A program made the translations under genes and the position numbers. Below, in pieces: positions 40,182 to 49,268 of a DNA stretch of 64,000 nt; position 1 is the stretch's first letter, and each line of letters starts with the position of its first letter. Origin of the DNA: Planctomycetales bacterium 71-10 (lineage in GTDB: Bacteria > Planctomycetota > Planctomycetia > Isosphaerales > Isosphaeraceae); the NCBI GenBank assembly GCA_001898385.1, contig MKTT01000067.1, positions 1 to 64,000 on the forward strand. Reading direction: 5' to 3'. The notes below the pieces were generated by a model. That model did no database searches. It had not been told where the DNA came from and saw only the letters and a list, made by a program, of their open reading frames with translations.

Positions 40182-41286
40182 AAACCTCCGCCGTGAGCTT
40201 GGCGACGCGGTCCCAAAGGTAGTTCGAAGCGACGTGGGCCGCAAGCCCAGGTCGCGGCCCCTCGCGCCACGCCCGCGACAGGGCGGCGCCGATCTCGTCC
40301 TCGCGGCCGGGCCGGGCGTAGGTCGCGCGGTCGCCGAAGTACGACCGCGTCGACCCGTGCGGGGTGAGCACCACCGCCGCGCCGGCCAGCGCCGCCTCCA
40401 ACGCCGCCAGGCCGGGCGTCTCGAACCAGGAGCAGAGGGCGAAGACCCGGGCCGCGGCGTAGGCGGAGACCAGCAGCGGGTCGTGGTGGTCCAGGCCCTC
40501 CAGCCAGACCACGCGGTCGCCCCCCTCGCGGCGGCATTCGCGCTCATACGCCTCGTGCTGCGGCGGGGCCTCGCCCACCATCACCATCGGCAGGCCCAGC
40601 CGGCGCGCCGCGCGGATCACGCCCAGCGGGTTCTTGCGGGGCTCGACCCGGCCGACGAACAGCACGAACTCGAAGTCGCCCACGCGCTCGCGGAACAGGG
40701 CGGGGGAGCCCCAGCCAAAGTCCGGCAGGACGCCGTTCGGGACGACCTCGATCCGGCGGCGGTCGACGCCGAACAGGCGGGCGAGCTGGCCCGCCTCCTC
40801 GTCCGAGTTCGGCAGGATCGCGTCGGCCATCCGCAGGAGGTCGCGACGCCAGCCCGGCAGCCGCCGGAACGCGCGGCGGGCCGCCCACGCGCCGACGGCC
40901 CGGAGCTTGCGCGCCGCGGTCGGCTCCAGCGCCCAGAGGGCGCGGGGGTCGTACCAGCAGATCGGCGAGAGGACGACCGGCACGCGGCGGGCCTTCGCGG
41001 CCCCGGCCAGCTCCAGGCCCTCGCGCGACATGCCGAACAGGTGCAGCACCCGGGCGTGGTCGAGCTTGTCCGTCCAGGGGTGGAACAGGCGGACGGGGAC
41101 GTCCATCGCCTCCAGGTGCCGGCCCGTCTGGATCAGTTGATTCTCGCCCCCGCCGGGCGCCTGGAAGGCGAACGACGGGGCATGCAGGTACGCCGAGCCC
41201 GCGGGGAACGGCCCCTGGGAACGGGCGGCCAGCCACCGCGCGGCGGTCGGCTCGGCGTCGGACGTCTCGATCGATCGGTCGCCCAT
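40162..41286 (-). CDS. Glycosyltransferase family 4
   Basis: PGGGENQLIQTGRHLEAM...VVPNGVLPDFGW...FVLFVGRVEPRKNPLGVIRAARRLGLPMVMVGE...WFETPGLAALEAALAGAAVVLT. Confidence 0.93.
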   Translation of the reverse strand: MGDRSIETSDAEPTAARWLAARSQGPFPAGSAYLHAPSFAFQAPGGGENQLIQTGRHLEAMDVPVRLFHPWTDKLDHARVLHLFGMSREGLELAGAAKARRVPVVLSPICWYDPRALWALEPTAARKLRAVGAWAARRAFRRLPGWRRDLLRMADAILPNSDEEAGQLARLFGVDRRRIEVVPNGVLPDFGWGSPALFRERVGDFEFVLFVGRVEPRKNPLGVIRAARRLGLPMVMVGEAPPQHEAYERECRREGGDRVVWLEGLDHHDPLLVSAYAAARVFALCSWFETPGLAALEAALAGAAVVLTPHGSTRSYFGDRATYARPGREDEIGAALSRAWREGPRPGLAAHVASNYLWDRVAKLTAEVYDRVAD

Positions 41287-42782
41287 CAGCTCGTCCCCGT
41301 CCTCTGGAGTTTCCAGCGCCTGAGCCCCTTCTTCACGCGGCCGGCGAGCGTGGCGTCGGGGATCTCGTCGACGGGCGTCACCGTCTCCCAGTCGATCGCC
41401 TGCCGGACCAGTTGCCGCCACGACGCCGGCCGGCGGTCGGGCTCGGGCGGGCGGGCGACGCGGCGGGCCGGCGTCGGCCGGCGCTCGTAGGCCAGGGCCG
41501 ACAGGTCCAGGATCGTCCGCGGGCCGGAGAGCGGGATGAGGCTGCGGAAGTCGCCCCGCTGGACCTCCAGCGCGAGCGGGTAGTCGGCGTCCCAGTCGTC
41601 GAACTGGACCTTGACGCGGCCCGGCCCGCGGGCGATCGCCAGCCATTTCCGCGAGGCCCGCCAGCGCCACCAGCGGGCCATCTCCGTGAGCGTGGTCCGC
41701 CAGACCAGCGGGCGGCGGTCGAGCGTCGCCGCCAGGGCGAGCGGGATCTCCGGCATCCGGCCCAGCCGACGTTCCGGGTGGCCGTAGACGAAGGCCGGCT
41801 CGCCCGCGTCGGCCTTCTCGGCGACGACGGCCGCCAGGTGGTCGGCCACGCAACGGCCGTCGGCCGCGCCGGCGTCCAGGAACAGGCCCTCGCAGATCGG
41901 GTGGACCGGGACCTGCAACACCTTCGAGAACCGGCCGTCCTTCCACGGGAAGAACGGCAGGTCGTCGTACCCGAGCTGGAAGTCCGACGAGTACGAGTAT
42001 CCCAGCGCCTCCATCGCGTCGTCGAGCGAGGCGTTCCAGCGGCCGTGGGGGGCGGCGAAGCCCTCGACCTCGAAGCCGCGGTCGCGCAGGATCAGGTCGG
42101 CCCGCTCCAGGTTGCGGAGGTTGGCCTCCGGGTCGCGGTAGACGTAGTGGTAGTGCCCGTGCGACTGCGCGTCGCGCCCGGCCAGGTCGGCCAGCACCTC
42201 GCGCTCGGCCTGATAGGCGGCCGTGGAGACGAAGTGGGTGGTGCAGTCGTCCAGCAGGTTGCGGGCGAGGGCGAAGCGGAAGTAGTCCTCCGCCACCGGC
42301 TCGTCCAGGTCGACCCGGAGGTTGAACGCCGATCGGAACGGGTGCGGGAACGGGGCGAGCCGCATCCAGACGCCGTCGCGCGCCAGCACCTCGTCGCGCA
42401 GGCGGTTGATGATCCGTTCGCGGATCGCCGCCTTCGGTCGCCGCGCCACCCGCTCGCGGAGCGTGTAGCCGCCGACGTCCCAGGTCGCCCGCATCGGCCG
42501 GTCGTCGACCAGGGCGTCGAACGGGTCGACGGGCTCCCCCTTGCGGAAGGCGTCGACGTCGATCGCGACGTGGCCCGACGTGAGCAGCAGGCGCAGCGTC
42601 GCGGGGGACTCGCGGCGGCCGTCGAACAGGACGAACCGGCCGCCGCGGAAGGCGAACGGGTGCGGGTCGTGGACGACCTCGAACGCCGCGCCCTCCTGGG
42701 CCAGGATCAATTCCAGGCCCGGCGGCGTCTTCCAGAGCAGGAACGGGAGCGCGGCCGGGCGGGCCGCGTGGACCTCAGACAT
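41286..42782 (-). CDS. Polysaccharide deacetylase-like protein
   Basis: LRVDLDEP...THFVSTAAYQ...SHGHYHYVYRDPEANLRNLERADLILRDRGFEVEGFAAPHGRWN. Confidence 0.75.
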   Translation of the reverse strand: MSEVHAARPAALPFLLWKTPPGLELILAQEGAAFEVVHDPHPFAFRGGRFVLFDGRRESPATLRLLLTSGHVAIDVDAFRKGEPVDPFDALVDDRPMRATWDVGGYTLRERVARRPKAAIRERIINRLRDEVLARDGVWMRLAPFPHPFRSAFNLRVDLDEPVAEDYFRFALARNLLDDCTTHFVSTAAYQAEREVLADLAGRDAQSHGHYHYVYRDPEANLRNLERADLILRDRGFEVEGFAAPHGRWNASLDDAMEALGYSYSSDFQLGYDDLPFFPWKDGRFSKVLQVPVHPICEGLFLDAGAADGRCVADHLAAVVAEKADAGEPAFVYGHPERRLGRMPEIPLALAATLDRRPLVWRTTLTEMARWWRWRASRKWLAIARGPGRVKVQFDDWDADYPLALEVQRGDFRSLIPLSGPRTILDLSALAYERRPTPARRVARPPEPDRRPASWRQLVRQAIDWETVTPVDEIPDATLAGRVKKGLRRWKLQRTGTS

Positions 42783-43476
42783 CCGAGCCTCCGTCGCCCC
42801 GGGCGACCCACAGGGCCATCAGCCGAGCGGCCGGGACCCGACGGAACAGCACGAGCTTCCGCTCCGCCGGCGACAGCAGGTGGACGACCCGGACGTCGGG
42901 GAACGACCTCAGCAGCGCCTTGCGCAGGCGGCTGGGCCAGAACCATCGCTCGCGCACCGGCCCGTCCGACGGGTACATCCACAGCCCCCGGCGCTCGTCG
43001 ATCTTCTTCACCAGGGCGCCGGGCATCCACGGCCTTTGCGCGTTGAGCGACGCCAGGCTCTTGTCGACGATCGCCAGCGTCCCGCGCGGGGCCAGCACAC
43101 GGCGGGCCTCGGCGATCGTCTCGGCCCAGGTCGACGGTTCGAGGTGCTCGAAGACCTCCACGGCGATGACGGCGTCGAAGCTCCCGGACGCGAACGGCAG
43201 CCGCCGGGCGCTGCCGCGGACCGCCGCCACGCCGTCGGCCTCGGCGAGCATCGCGGCCGACAGGTCGATCCCCGCGACGCTCGCCCCGCGGTCTTGCAGG
43301 GCCTTCGCGAACCGCCCCTTGCCGCACCCCAGGTCCAGCACCCGCAGGCCGGCGACCGGGCCGATGGCGTCGAGGACGCCGACCAGGCGGTAGTCCTCCG
43401 GCTCCAGCGCGTCCTTGAACCGCCAGTGCAGGGCGTCGAACCGGAACGTGACTTCCGCCTCGTGGGCCGAGATCAT
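42775..43476 (-). CDS. Class I SAM-dependent methyltransferase
   Basis: LRVLDLGCGKGRFAKALQDRGASVAGIDLS...LPFASGSFDAVIAVEVFEHL. Confidence 0.93.
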   Translation of the reverse strand: MISAHEAEVTFRFDALHWRFKDALEPEDYRLVGVLDAIGPVAGLRVLDLGCGKGRFAKALQDRGASVAGIDLSAAMLAEADGVAAVRGSARRLPFASGSFDAVIAVEVFEHLEPSTWAETIAEARRVLAPRGTLAIVDKSLASLNAQRPWMPGALVKKIDERRGLWMYPSDGPVRERWFWPSRLRKALLRSFPDVRVVHLLSPAERKLVLFRRVPAARLMALWVARGDGGSDV

Positions 43477-44240
43477 CTCGCCGCCTCCATGTGGTCCAGC
43501 TCCCGCAGCTTCCATGTGCGGACCGCCGCCGACACCCCGGACATCGCGCAGAACATCAGCCCTTCCAGGCCGTCGCGGAACCCTTGCTTGTATAAATACA
43601 GCTTCAGGAACAGCCACGCCGGCCGGAGCGTCAGGTCCCGGGCCCGGAACCGGGCGCCGGCGCGGTGGAGGTCGCGGGCCTCCAGCGACGTGTAGTGGTC
43701 GATCTTGCGGAGGAACACGCGCACGTCCGGGATCGTGCGATGCTCCAGGACCCCGTGCATCCGGGCCTCGCTCCCGTCCAGCCGGACCGTCTCGTGGACG
43801 CGGCCCGTCCACACGCCCCGGTCGCGCCGGAACAGGCGGAGCGGCAAGTCCTGCTGCGTCCCCGAGTAGCCGAACGGCCGGCCGAGGATCTCGCTGCGGA
43901 TCGGGATGCGGAACCCGGCGTGCGGGCTCGACGGGTCGGCCAGGGCCGCCCGGATCTCGTCGGCCAACTCGGGCGTCGCGCGCTCGTCGGCGTCGATCGA
44001 GAGGATCCAATCGCCCAAGGCCGCGGCCTTGCCCGCATTGCGCTGGGAGGCGAAGTCGTCGAACGGGCGGACGACGACCACGTCGGCCAGGCGCTCGGCG
44101 ACGCCCCGCGTGTCGTCCCGGCTCGAAGGGTCGACGACGACCACGCGCTCGTGGGCGAAGGCGACGGACGCCAGGCAGCCGGGGAGGTTGGCCTCCTCGT
44201 CCTTCGCGACGATCAGGGCCGTGATCCGGGGCTCAGGCAT
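43473..44240 (-). CDS. Glycosyltransferase family 2 (WaaE/KdtX-like)
   Basis: ITALIVAKDEEANLPGCLASVAFAHERVVVVDPSSRDDT...WILSIDADERATPELADEI; Lys-Leu-Tyr-Leu-Tyr-Lys-Gln-Gly-Phe-Arg-Asp-Gly C-terminus typical of this group. Confidence 0.92.
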   Translation of the reverse strand: MPEPRITALIVAKDEEANLPGCLASVAFAHERVVVVDPSSRDDTRGVAERLADVVVVRPFDDFASQRNAGKAAALGDWILSIDADERATPELADEIRAALADPSSPHAGFRIPIRSEILGRPFGYSGTQQDLPLRLFRRDRGVWTGRVHETVRLDGSEARMHGVLEHRTIPDVRVFLRKIDHYTSLEARDLHRAGARFRARDLTLRPAWLFLKLYLYKQGFRDGLEGLMFCAMSGVSAAVRTWKLRELDHMEAAR

Positions 44241-45267
44241 GCGCCGCCCCCTTCCGCACGATCCCCAGCAGGGCCCGGAGAGGGAAGTATGCCGCGTAGG
44301 TGGCGAGAGCGAGGTCCAGCCGGCCGACGGCCGCCAGGACGATCCACAGGTGCCAGCGCAGGTCCGCGTGGCCCATCAGACCGACCAGCGTCTTCAGGGG
44401 GGCGAGCCGGCCCCGGCGATCGGGCTTCGCCCCGGTCGCGCCGGCGTCCTTCTCCAACTCCTCGCCCGTCAGCGATTGGACGAGGAACAGGTACTTGCCC
44501 GAGGCGAACGCGATCCCCAGCAGCAGCCAGGCGGGGCGGCCCGTCGCGGCGAACGCGGCCCAGGCGACGGCCGCGTGCAGGGCCAGGTCGGCGGCCTCGT
44601 CGAGCACCTGGTCGAGCCAGCGGCCGAACGCGGAGCACGACCCCTGGAGCCGCGCGAGACGGCCGTCGGTCGTGTCGAGCACCAGCGCGGCGGCGAGGGC
44701 GAGGGCCGTCGACCCTTGCGCGAGCCATCCCAGTTCGCCGCAGGCGACGAGCGCCGCGGACAGGAGCATCAGGGCCCCGGCGGCGAGCGTCAGCGCGTTG
44801 GGCGTAACGCGGGTGTCCTTCAACGCCGAGGCCAGCCGGTCGGCGATCGGGAAGGCCCAGTAGCGGCCGAGGGGCTGGTAATTGAGCCGGCGGTTGAGTT
44901 CCTGCTCGGCGCCGGCGAGCGATTCGGGGCGGTCGAGCCGCCAGATCGTCGCGCCCTCGGGGTCGCGTCCCCGTCGGACGGCCCGCTTCAGGCGGCGGGC
45001 GTCGTAGAGGCGATCGGTGCGGACGGTCGGGGCCGAGGCGGGCTCGCGATCGATCAGGGCGACGCGGTCGGTGTCGACGTCGGCGAGCAGCGGGATCACG
45101 TCGCGACCGCCCAGCACGGCGACGCCCTCGTCCGGGCCGACGGCGGCCAGGGCCTGGTCGACGAGCCGGGCGAGCACGGAACGGCCCAGCACGACCTCCG
45201 CGGCCAGCGGGCCGTGGGGCCCGCGCGGGCGGGCGTCGATCACCAGGTTCCGGAACCCCGCCCTCAT
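44233..45267 (-). CDS. CDP-alcohol phosphatidyltransferase family protein with N-terminal extension
   Basis: CDP-OH-P motif DTTDGRLARLQGSCSAFGRWLDQVLDEAAD; TM segments; VTPNALTLAAG. Confidence 0.9.
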   Translation of the reverse strand: MRAGFRNLVIDARPRGPHGPLAAEVVLGRSVLARLVDQALAAVGPDEGVAVLGGRDVIPLLADVDTDRVALIDREPASAPTVRTDRLYDARRLKRAVRRGRDPEGATIWRLDRPESLAGAEQELNRRLNYQPLGRYWAFPIADRLASALKDTRVTPNALTLAAGALMLLSAALVACGELGWLAQGSTALALAAALVLDTTDGRLARLQGSCSAFGRWLDQVLDEAADLALHAAVAWAAFAATGRPAWLLLGIAFASGKYLFLVQSLTGEELEKDAGATGAKPDRRGRLAPLKTLVGLMGHADLRWHLWIVLAAVGRLDLALATYAAYFPLRALLGIVRKGAAHA

Positions 45268-45336
45268 GACTCGCCTCCGTGCGACCCGGTCCCCCTCCCA
45301 TGCCGCGATTCCTTCGCGGTCATGTCTCTCTTGTGT

Positions 45337-46272
45337 TCACCACTCAAACCGTCGAAAGAACGCCTCCTGGCGGTCGACCCAGCCGGTCGAGCCCGCGTGC
45401 AGGGCCCGGCGGGCTCGCACCACTTCCGGCCATCGCGCGGCGGCCTCGACGAACGCGCGGCGGAACGACCGCCCGCCCCGGGCCAGCCGGACGGCCAGCC
45501 AGGCCAGGTGATTCGCCAGCCGTCGGCCCTTCAGGTTCTTCCAGGCGAAGATCAACGTATTCCGGATCGCCAGGCCGTCGCAGCGGTTCTCGCCCAGCTC
45601 CGGGGCGAAGGTCGCGAAGCCCTTGTGATAGGCCACCGATTCCGGGACGTAGTACCCCTTCAGCCCGGCCATCCAGCCGCGGAAGCCCAGGTCCAGGTCC
45701 TCGATCCGCCCCGGGAAGTAGATCGGGTCGTACCCGCCGAGGGCCAGGAACCGCTCGCGATGCACGGCCAGCACCGGCCCGGCGGCGGCGGTGAGGTCGG
45801 CCCGGTGGATGTGCTCCCGGTGATCGGGGACGCGGCTCATCCCCTGGACGAGACCGTATCGGGTTCGGACGCGGGTCCGCATCCCTTCATACGTCTGGCC
45901 GTCGAAGGTCCAGCAGAGGGGTGCGGTGAAGAGGGCGTCGGCGTGCTCGTCGAACGGGCGGAGCAGGGGGGCGATCGAGTCCGGATCGAGCTTCACGTCG
46001 CTGTTCAGCAGCAGCGCGACGGGCTCATCCATCTCCATGAGGACGTCGTTGAACGAGGCCAGCCCGCGGTTCGGGCGGCGGACGACGTTCACGCCCGGGT
46101 GGTTCGCGGCGAGCCAGGCGAGCGAGTCGTCGGCCGAGTCGTTGTCGACGACGGTGACGCCGCAGGGGACGGGCGAGCGGCGTGCGGCCTCGACGACGGA
46201 GGGGAGGCACTCCTCCAGGAGCGCCCGGCCGTTGTAGTTGAGCACCAGGATCTGGGTGCGGTCGAGCGACAC
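45337..46272 (-). CDS. Glycosyltransferase family 2
   Basis: ILVLNYNGRALLEECLPSV...VVDNDSADDSLAWL...VALLLNSDVKLDPDSI...IYFPGRIEDLDLGFRGWMAG. Confidence 0.93.
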   Translation of the reverse strand: MSLDRTQILVLNYNGRALLEECLPSVVEAARRSPVPCGVTVVDNDSADDSLAWLAANHPGVNVVRRPNRGLASFNDVLMEMDEPVALLLNSDVKLDPDSIAPLLRPFDEHADALFTAPLCWTFDGQTYEGMRTRVRTRYGLVQGMSRVPDHREHIHRADLTAAAGPVLAVHRERFLALGGYDPIYFPGRIEDLDLGFRGWMAGLKGYYVPESVAYHKGFATFAPELGENRCDGLAIRNTLIFAWKNLKGRRLANHLAWLAVRLARGGRSFRRAFVEAAARWPEVVRARRALHAGSTGWVDRQEAFFRRFEW

Positions 46273-46472
46273 GGGTTCCGTCCCTGTTTCGCCGTCGAAG
46301 GTGGCTCGTGGCGGTCTTTTGCGGCGTCCGTCCGCAATCCGCCCATTTCGGCGCGTAACTTACGAAACCGCGGGGGACCGGTCAAGGCCGGGTCCCCGCG
46401 CGTGAATGATGATGACGTCCGAGCGACTCCCGATCCGACCCCGTAGGCCGGGTCGCGACCCAGCCTATCAAG

Positions 46473-46649
46473 TCAGTCGGTTCGCCCTACGCCGATCGCC
46501 GAAGGCGGTTCCTCGCCGCGATGGAGGGCCAGCCTTGTGAGATGGCGTAGCCGACGGACGGCTCGTCGGACCCTCGCCTCCATCATTTTCCGACGATGCA
46601 TGCCCGAGCGGCACACGTTGCATCCGCAGAACTTGAGGTGGTTCGGCAT
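46473..46649 (-). CDS. Small basic Cys-containing protein
   Basis: MPNHLKFCGCNVCRSGMHRRKMMEARVRRAVRRLRHLTRLALHRGEEPPSAIGVGRTD; CGCxxCRxGM pattern; resembles small planctomycete proteins I have seen but cannot name. Confidence 0.5.
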   Translation of the reverse strand: MPNHLKFCGCNVCRSGMHRRKMMEARVRRAVRRLRHLTRLALHRGEEPPSAIGVGRTD

Positions 46650-46796
46650 GGGGCTTCCACCGGCCAAGGCTCAGGCCCGTATCCGCTCGACTCTTGTCGT
46701 TCGACGAGGTCGGCGTCACGTCTCCGACGAGATCAGGATTACCCCGATGAAACCGCGAGGACCCAGGAAGGCCGGGCCCTCGCGCGGTTGGGCTCG

Positions 46797-47750
46797 TCAC
46801 CCCGCATACTCGGATCCGCGGAGCTTCTCCAGCAGCTTCTTGGTGGCCTTGATCCCCTCGGGCTCGCTCAGGGCGCTACCTTCATACTCGATGCCGACGA
46901 AGCCGTCGTAGCCGGCGTCGGTGACGATCTTCATGATGCGGGCGAAGTCGAGGTTCGACTCGTTCCCCTCGGCGTCGAAGTTGTAGCTCTTGGCCGAGAC
47001 GCCCTTGGCGTGGGGCATCATGCGGGCGATGGCCTCGTAGACGTCGATGGCGTACCGGCCGTCCTTCTTCGGGAAGTTGCCGAAGTCGGGCAGGGTGCCG
47101 AAGTTGTCGGAGCCCACGGCCTTGATGAGGGCGAGCAGGGCGTCGGGGTTGCTGGACGGGCCGCCGTGGTTCTCGCAGATGACGTGGATCTTGTGCGACG
47201 CGCCGTAGGCGGACAGGGCCCCGCACGCCTCGGCGGCGGCGGCGACGTCGGTGGGGCTGTAGTGGCTCCCGGTGTTCACGCGGATCGCGTGGCAGCCCAG
47301 CTCGGCGGCGGCGTCGACCCACTTCTTGTGGTTCTCGACCGCCTTGTCGCGGTCGGCCTTCTCGGGGGCCGACAGGTCGCCCTCGCCGTCGATCATGATG
47401 AGGACGTTGGCGACGCCGTGGGCGGCGGCGCGCTTCTTCAGGTCCTTCAGGTAGGCCGAATCATGGGCCTTGTCCTTGAAGAACTGGTTGACGTACTCCA
47501 CGCCGTCGACGCCGTAGTCCTCGCGGGCGACCTTCGGGAAGTCCAGGTTGTCGAGCTGCTTGGAGAAGAGGGCCTTGTGCAGCGACCACTCGGCCAGCGA
47601 GATCTTGAAGTCGCCGATCTTGCCCGGCTTCGGCTTGCCGGAGAGGTCGGCGGCCAGGGCGAGCGGGCTGCGCAGGCCCAGGCCCAGCAGGGCGCCGCCG
47701 GCGACGGCCCCGCGGAGGAACGAACGGCGGTCGAGCGGGTGCGAATGCAT
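46797..47750 (-). CDS. Tat-exported sugar phosphate isomerase/epimerase (AP endonuclease 2-like TIM barrel)
   Basis: HPLDRRSFLRGAVAGGALLG; YGVDGVEYVNQFF; VICENHGGPSSNPDALLALI; YDGFVGIEYEGS. Confidence 0.9.
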   Translation of the reverse strand: MHSHPLDRRSFLRGAVAGGALLGLGLRSPLALAADLSGKPKPGKIGDFKISLAEWSLHKALFSKQLDNLDFPKVAREDYGVDGVEYVNQFFKDKAHDSAYLKDLKKRAAAHGVANVLIMIDGEGDLSAPEKADRDKAVENHKKWVDAAAELGCHAIRVNTGSHYSPTDVAAAAEACGALSAYGASHKIHVICENHGGPSSNPDALLALIKAVGSDNFGTLPDFGNFPKKDGRYAIDVYEAIARMMPHAKGVSAKSYNFDAEGNESNLDFARIMKIVTDAGYDGFVGIEYEGSALSEPEGIKATKKLLEKLRGSEYAG

Positions 47751-47777
47751 CGGGATCTCCTGGTCGATTGTCGCAGT

Positions 47778-48602
47778 TCAGGCGAACGGGATGGAGGCGC
47801 CGTCGAGGATCCGCTTGAGCGCGTCCGCCGCGTCGGCGAACCGCTCCGGGCCGGTGAAGCCGAAGGACTTCTCGGCGACGGTCAGGTGGGGTTCCAGGAC
47901 GACGAAGCCGTCGTAGCCGGACGCCACGGCGTCGGGGAGCAGGCGGGGGATCTCGCCGTCCCCCTCGCCGGCCGGGACGTTGCGGCGCAGGGCTTCGCTG
48001 TAGTCCTTGACGTGGAAGTGGGCGACGGCCGGCTTGAGCAGGTCCCACGCCGGGCCGATCGGCTGGCCGACCTCGACGTAGTTCGCCGGGTCGAAGGCGT
48101 GCGCCAGCGCGGGCGAGGCGACGGTCGAGAGGATGTCGTGGACCCGACCGGCGTGGTCGCCGTAGATCCCCTTCTCGTTCTCCAGCATCAGGACGACGCC
48201 TCGGTCGGCGGCGCGACGGGCCAGCTCGCCCATGCGGGCCGTGACCTCGTCGCGGTGGGACGCCGGGTCGTCGCCCTCGGGGATGTAGAAGCTGAAGACG
48301 CGGATCCGCGGGCACTCGTAGAAGGCGGCCAGGTCGAGCGCGCGGGCGAAGCGGTCCAGGTGCGGCCCGAACGGCTCGGCGACCTTGATCTTGCCGATCG
48401 GCGAGCCGATCGCGCTGAGGCCGAACCCGGCGTCGCGGAGCATCGCGCGGAAGGCGTCGTGCTGGGCGTCGGAGAGGTCCAGCACGTTCGTCCCGTGGAT
48501 GGCGCGGAACTCGATGTTCCGGATCCCGTGGCGGGCCAGGACGTCGACCTGCTCGCGGGGGTCCTGGGAGATCTCGTCGGCGAAGGCGCTGAGGCGGATC
48601 AT
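47778..48602 (-). CDS. Sugar phosphate isomerase/epimerase
   Basis: MIRLSAFADEISQDPREQVDVLARHGIRNIEFRAIHGTNVLDLSD...HFHVKDYSEALRRNVPAGEGDGEIPRLL. Confidence 0.92.
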   Translation of the reverse strand: MIRLSAFADEISQDPREQVDVLARHGIRNIEFRAIHGTNVLDLSDAQHDAFRAMLRDAGFGLSAIGSPIGKIKVAEPFGPHLDRFARALDLAAFYECPRIRVFSFYIPEGDDPASHRDEVTARMGELARRAADRGVVLMLENEKGIYGDHAGRVHDILSTVASPALAHAFDPANYVEVGQPIGPAWDLLKPAVAHFHVKDYSEALRRNVPAGEGDGEIPRLLPDAVASGYDGFVVLEPHLTVAEKSFGFTGPERFADAADALKRILDGASIPFA

Positions 48603-48776
48603 CGGAGGGGATTCGCTCCCGGTCGTGGGCGTCTCGTTCTGTCTCTCGGCGATGATAGCACTTCGGCGCGAAACCTCCAGGGGCCGGTGGTGCGGGCCTC
48701 GCCTTCCGAGTACGATACGGGCGGCCGATCGCCGACGGCCCCAAGTCAACCGCCTGGAAGCCCCGGGACGCCTGCC

Positions 48777-49253
48777 ATGTGGACGCTCTTCTTCACGTTC
48801 GTGGTCTACTGGGTCGTGGCCTTCGTCGGCTGCTTCACGGCCGTCGAGATCGCCCAGGACGCCCTGTACGACGAGGTCACGCCCCGCGCCGGGCTGAAGG
48901 TCTCGCTCGCGGCGCTGCTCCTGGCCCTGACGATGACCTACTTCCACCCCTCGTTCGAGACGATGTTCACGGCGAACGTCGGCATGACGGTCCTCCAGGG
49001 GATCGTCTGGTTCGCGGTCTTCATGTTCGTGCTCCAGTTCCACCCCTGGCATGCGCTCGGCCTGGGCGTCCTGATGATGTGCCTGGTGGCCCCGCTGGCC
49101 ACGATGGGCGTCGACAGCATGCTCGCCCCCGACGACCAGGTGCAGCGGATCCGCAGGGGGACCTCGGCCGCGACGCAGCCCGTGCGGCGATCGCTCTCGC
49201 CCGGCGGGGCCCCGGCCCCCCCGGGCGCGACGCCCGCGCCGGCGGCGAAGTGA
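48777..49253 (+). CDS. Integral membrane protein, hypothetical
   Basis: MWTLFFTFVVYWVVAFVGCFTAVEIAQDALYDEVTPRAGLKVSLAALLLALTMTYFHPSFE; several TM segments. Confidence 0.8.
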   Translation: MWTLFFTFVVYWVVAFVGCFTAVEIAQDALYDEVTPRAGLKVSLAALLLALTMTYFHPSFETMFTANVGMTVLQGIVWFAVFMFVLQFHPWHALGLGVLMMCLVAPLATMGVDSMLAPDDQVQRIRRGTSAATQPVRRSLSPGGAPAPPGATPAPAAK

Positions 49254-49268
49254 TCGGGGCGTCCGCCG

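Noticed and set aside
46596-48750. 5' portion of the 885-aa plus-strand ORF
   Set aside because: Antisense to the two sugar isomerases; only the last ~159 codons (from 48777) form a credible membrane protein.
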